Assembly (NCBI GenBank): GCA_965140555.1 | Contig: OZ223260.1 | Location: forward strand, 532,442 to 596,441 | From: UBA1351 sp965140555 | GTDB lineage: Bacteria > Bacillota > Clostridia > Lachnospirales > Vallitaleaceae | Direction: 5' to 3' | Length of the DNA stretch: 64,000 nt | Part shown: in pieces, positions 62,980 through 64,000 of the stretch | How the letters are laid out: each line of letters begins with the position of its first letter | Numbering within the stretch: position 1 is the first letter of the stretch | Position numbers and translations under genes: made by a program | The notes under the pieces: generated by a model | Databases searched by the model: none | What the model saw: the letters and a program-made list of their open reading frames with translations, nothing else | Told to the model about the DNA's origin: nothing

Positions 62980-64000
62980 ATGATGATTTACGTTGGCGTT
63001 GATATCGCTAAACTTAACCATTTCGCCTCTGTCTTATCTTCGGATGGTGAAATACTCGTAGAGCCTTTTGAATTCTCCAATGACGATGATGGCTTCTCCA
63101 GATTGATCTCAAATATCGTTTCTTTCGATAAAGACAATCTCATCATCGGCCTTGAATCGACGGCTCATTATGGCAACAACCTTGTTCATTATCTCTATTC
63201 TCTAGGTTACAAGGTTTGTGTCATCAATCCTATCCAAGTATCTTCTCTGCGAAAAAACAATATTCGCAAAACCAAGACGGATAAGGTTGATACTTACTTA
63301 ATTGCTAAAACTCTTATGCATAACCAACTTCGCTTTGTGACTCAATACGACATTGATATTATGAGACTTCGTGATTTCTGCCGCTTTAGGCTTAAAACCA
63401 TTAAGTCCCGTACTAGACTGAAAATTCAGCTGACCGCCTATATGGATCAGCTCTTTCCGGAACTTCAATACTTCTTTAAATCCGGTATTCATGGGAAAGC
63501 TTGTTACTCTCTTCTTAAGGAAGCTGCTTCTCCTGAGGAGATTGCTTCTATGCACTTGACTCATTTGTCACATCTTCTCGAAAGTGCTTCCCACGGCCAT
63601 TTTAAGAAGGATACTGCAACAAAACTTAGAATTCTGGCACAGAAGTCTGTCGGCGTCTTTGACACCTCTATTTCTATTCAAGTAGCCCAAGCGATCGAAC
63701 AAATCGAACTACTTAATAGACAACTTAATGAGGTTGAGAAGAACATTGTTTCTATTATGACTTCTCTTAACTCAGTGATCATGACGGTTCCTGGCATCGG
63801 TTATTTCGATGGCGCCATGATCCTTGGTGAAATAGGTAACATCCAACGTTTCAGTGATTCTTCGAAACTGCTTGCTTTCGCTGGACTTGATCCTTCCGTT
63901 CATGAATCCGGTCAGTTCAAAGCCAGAAGAACAAGAATGTCAAAACGTGGTTCTAGAATGCTTCGTTTTGCTCTTGTCAATGCTGCTCACAACTGTGTAA
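62980..64000 (+). CDS. IS110-family transposase, cut by the window end
   Basis: An open frame of 340 codons from ATG 62980 (tandem ATG at 62983, AGGAG upstream) to the window end. The N-terminal DEDD RuvC-like domain shows YVGVDIAKLNHFASVL and GLESTAHYGNN with KTKTDKVDTYLIAKTL. The C-terminal transposase_20 part has MTVPGIGYFDGAMILGEIGN, FAGLDPSVHESG and MSKRGSRMLRFAL with the conserved serine. About 60 more residues are expected. It appears intact. Confidence 0.9.
   Translation, partial: MMIYVGVDIAKLNHFASVLSSDGEILVEPFEFSNDDDGFSRLISNIVSFDKDNLIIGLESTAHYGNNLVHYLYSLGYKVCVINPIQVSSLRKNNIRKTKTDKVDTYLIAKTLMHNQLRFVTQYDIDIMRLRDFCRFRLKTIKSRTRLKIQLTAYMDQLFPELQYFFKSGIHGKACYSLLKEAASPEEIASMHLTHLSHLLESASHGHFKKDTATKLRILAQKSVGVFDTSISIQVAQAIEQIELLNRQLNEVEKNIVSIMTSLNSVIMTVPGIGYFDGAMILGEIGNIQRFSDSSKLLAFAGLDPSVHESGQFKARRTRMSKRGSRMLRFALVNAAHNCV

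Overview
The window looks like a chromosome segment of a low-G+C, anaerobic Firmicute of the class Clostridia. The reasons are the gene families and gene order (recN-argR-nadK-tlyA-dxs, xseAB-nusB-asp23, ireB-ruvX-DUF1292-fur-RNase J, mltG-trmR-U32 protease), the OLE RNA/OapA pair, an AGGAGG-type ribosome-binding site before most genes, and a SpoIIIE/FtsK-type protein. I cannot name the genus. Nearly all genes lie on the minus strand. No rRNA, tRNA or CRISPR array was seen.

Core region A, 1-22.9 kb: partial ftsK/spoIIIE and aspartokinase; a CBS-ACT sensor protein; a complete liv operon for branched-chain amino acid uptake (livK-H-M-G-F, with a terminator after livK); RqcH on the plus strand; then recN, argR, nadK, tlyA, dxs, oapA, the large noncoding OLE RNA with its own promoter, a DUF212 gene, ispA, xseB, xseA, nusB and asp23. 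dxs and ispA, the two isoprenoid precursor genes, flank the OLE/OapA pair. efp, an Xaa-Pro peptidase, aroK and a YqeG-type phosphatase follow.

Core region B, 22.9-36.3 kb: a full type IV pilus cluster read pilB-pilT-pilC-pilA-pilD-pilMN-pilO and then four prepilin-like genes. pilM and pilN are fused into one ORF. The major pilin is broken at a run of seven A and the PilW-like prepilin has a frameshift near its end.

Core region C, 36.4-45.2 kb: a tRNA wobble-uridine modification pair (U32 protease/TrhP type and TrmR), mltG, a YlbF protein, RNase J, a Fur-family regulator with a Fur-box-like palindrome and structured leader, DUF1292, ruvX, ireB and mtaB. A 121-bp palindromic repeat occurs once in region B and once here, about 91 percent identical by eye.

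Accessory region, 45.2-64 kb: a visibly more A+T-rich mosaic of broken mobile DNA. It holds a decayed conjugative element (VirB4-type ATPase, a PrgI/TraE-neighbour protein, an M23 peptidase and small membrane genes, all with stops or frameshifts), fragments of IS1182-like, IS21 and IS256 elements, two tails of large serine recombinases, an intact IS256-type element inserted into virB4, a group IIC intron just behind a terminator, a truncated HNH-AP2 homing endonuclease gene, and an IS110 transposase cut by the window end. Within this wreckage the intact genes look like anti-phage cargo: a RloA/RloB-type ATPase plus TOPRIM pair, and a CBASS-like operon of a cGAS/DncV-like nucleotidyltransferase, a Cap15-type two-TM beta-barrel effector, an unknown one-TM protein and a SEC-C zinc protein. 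Intact cargo between decayed transfer genes suggests the defence genes are what selection has kept.
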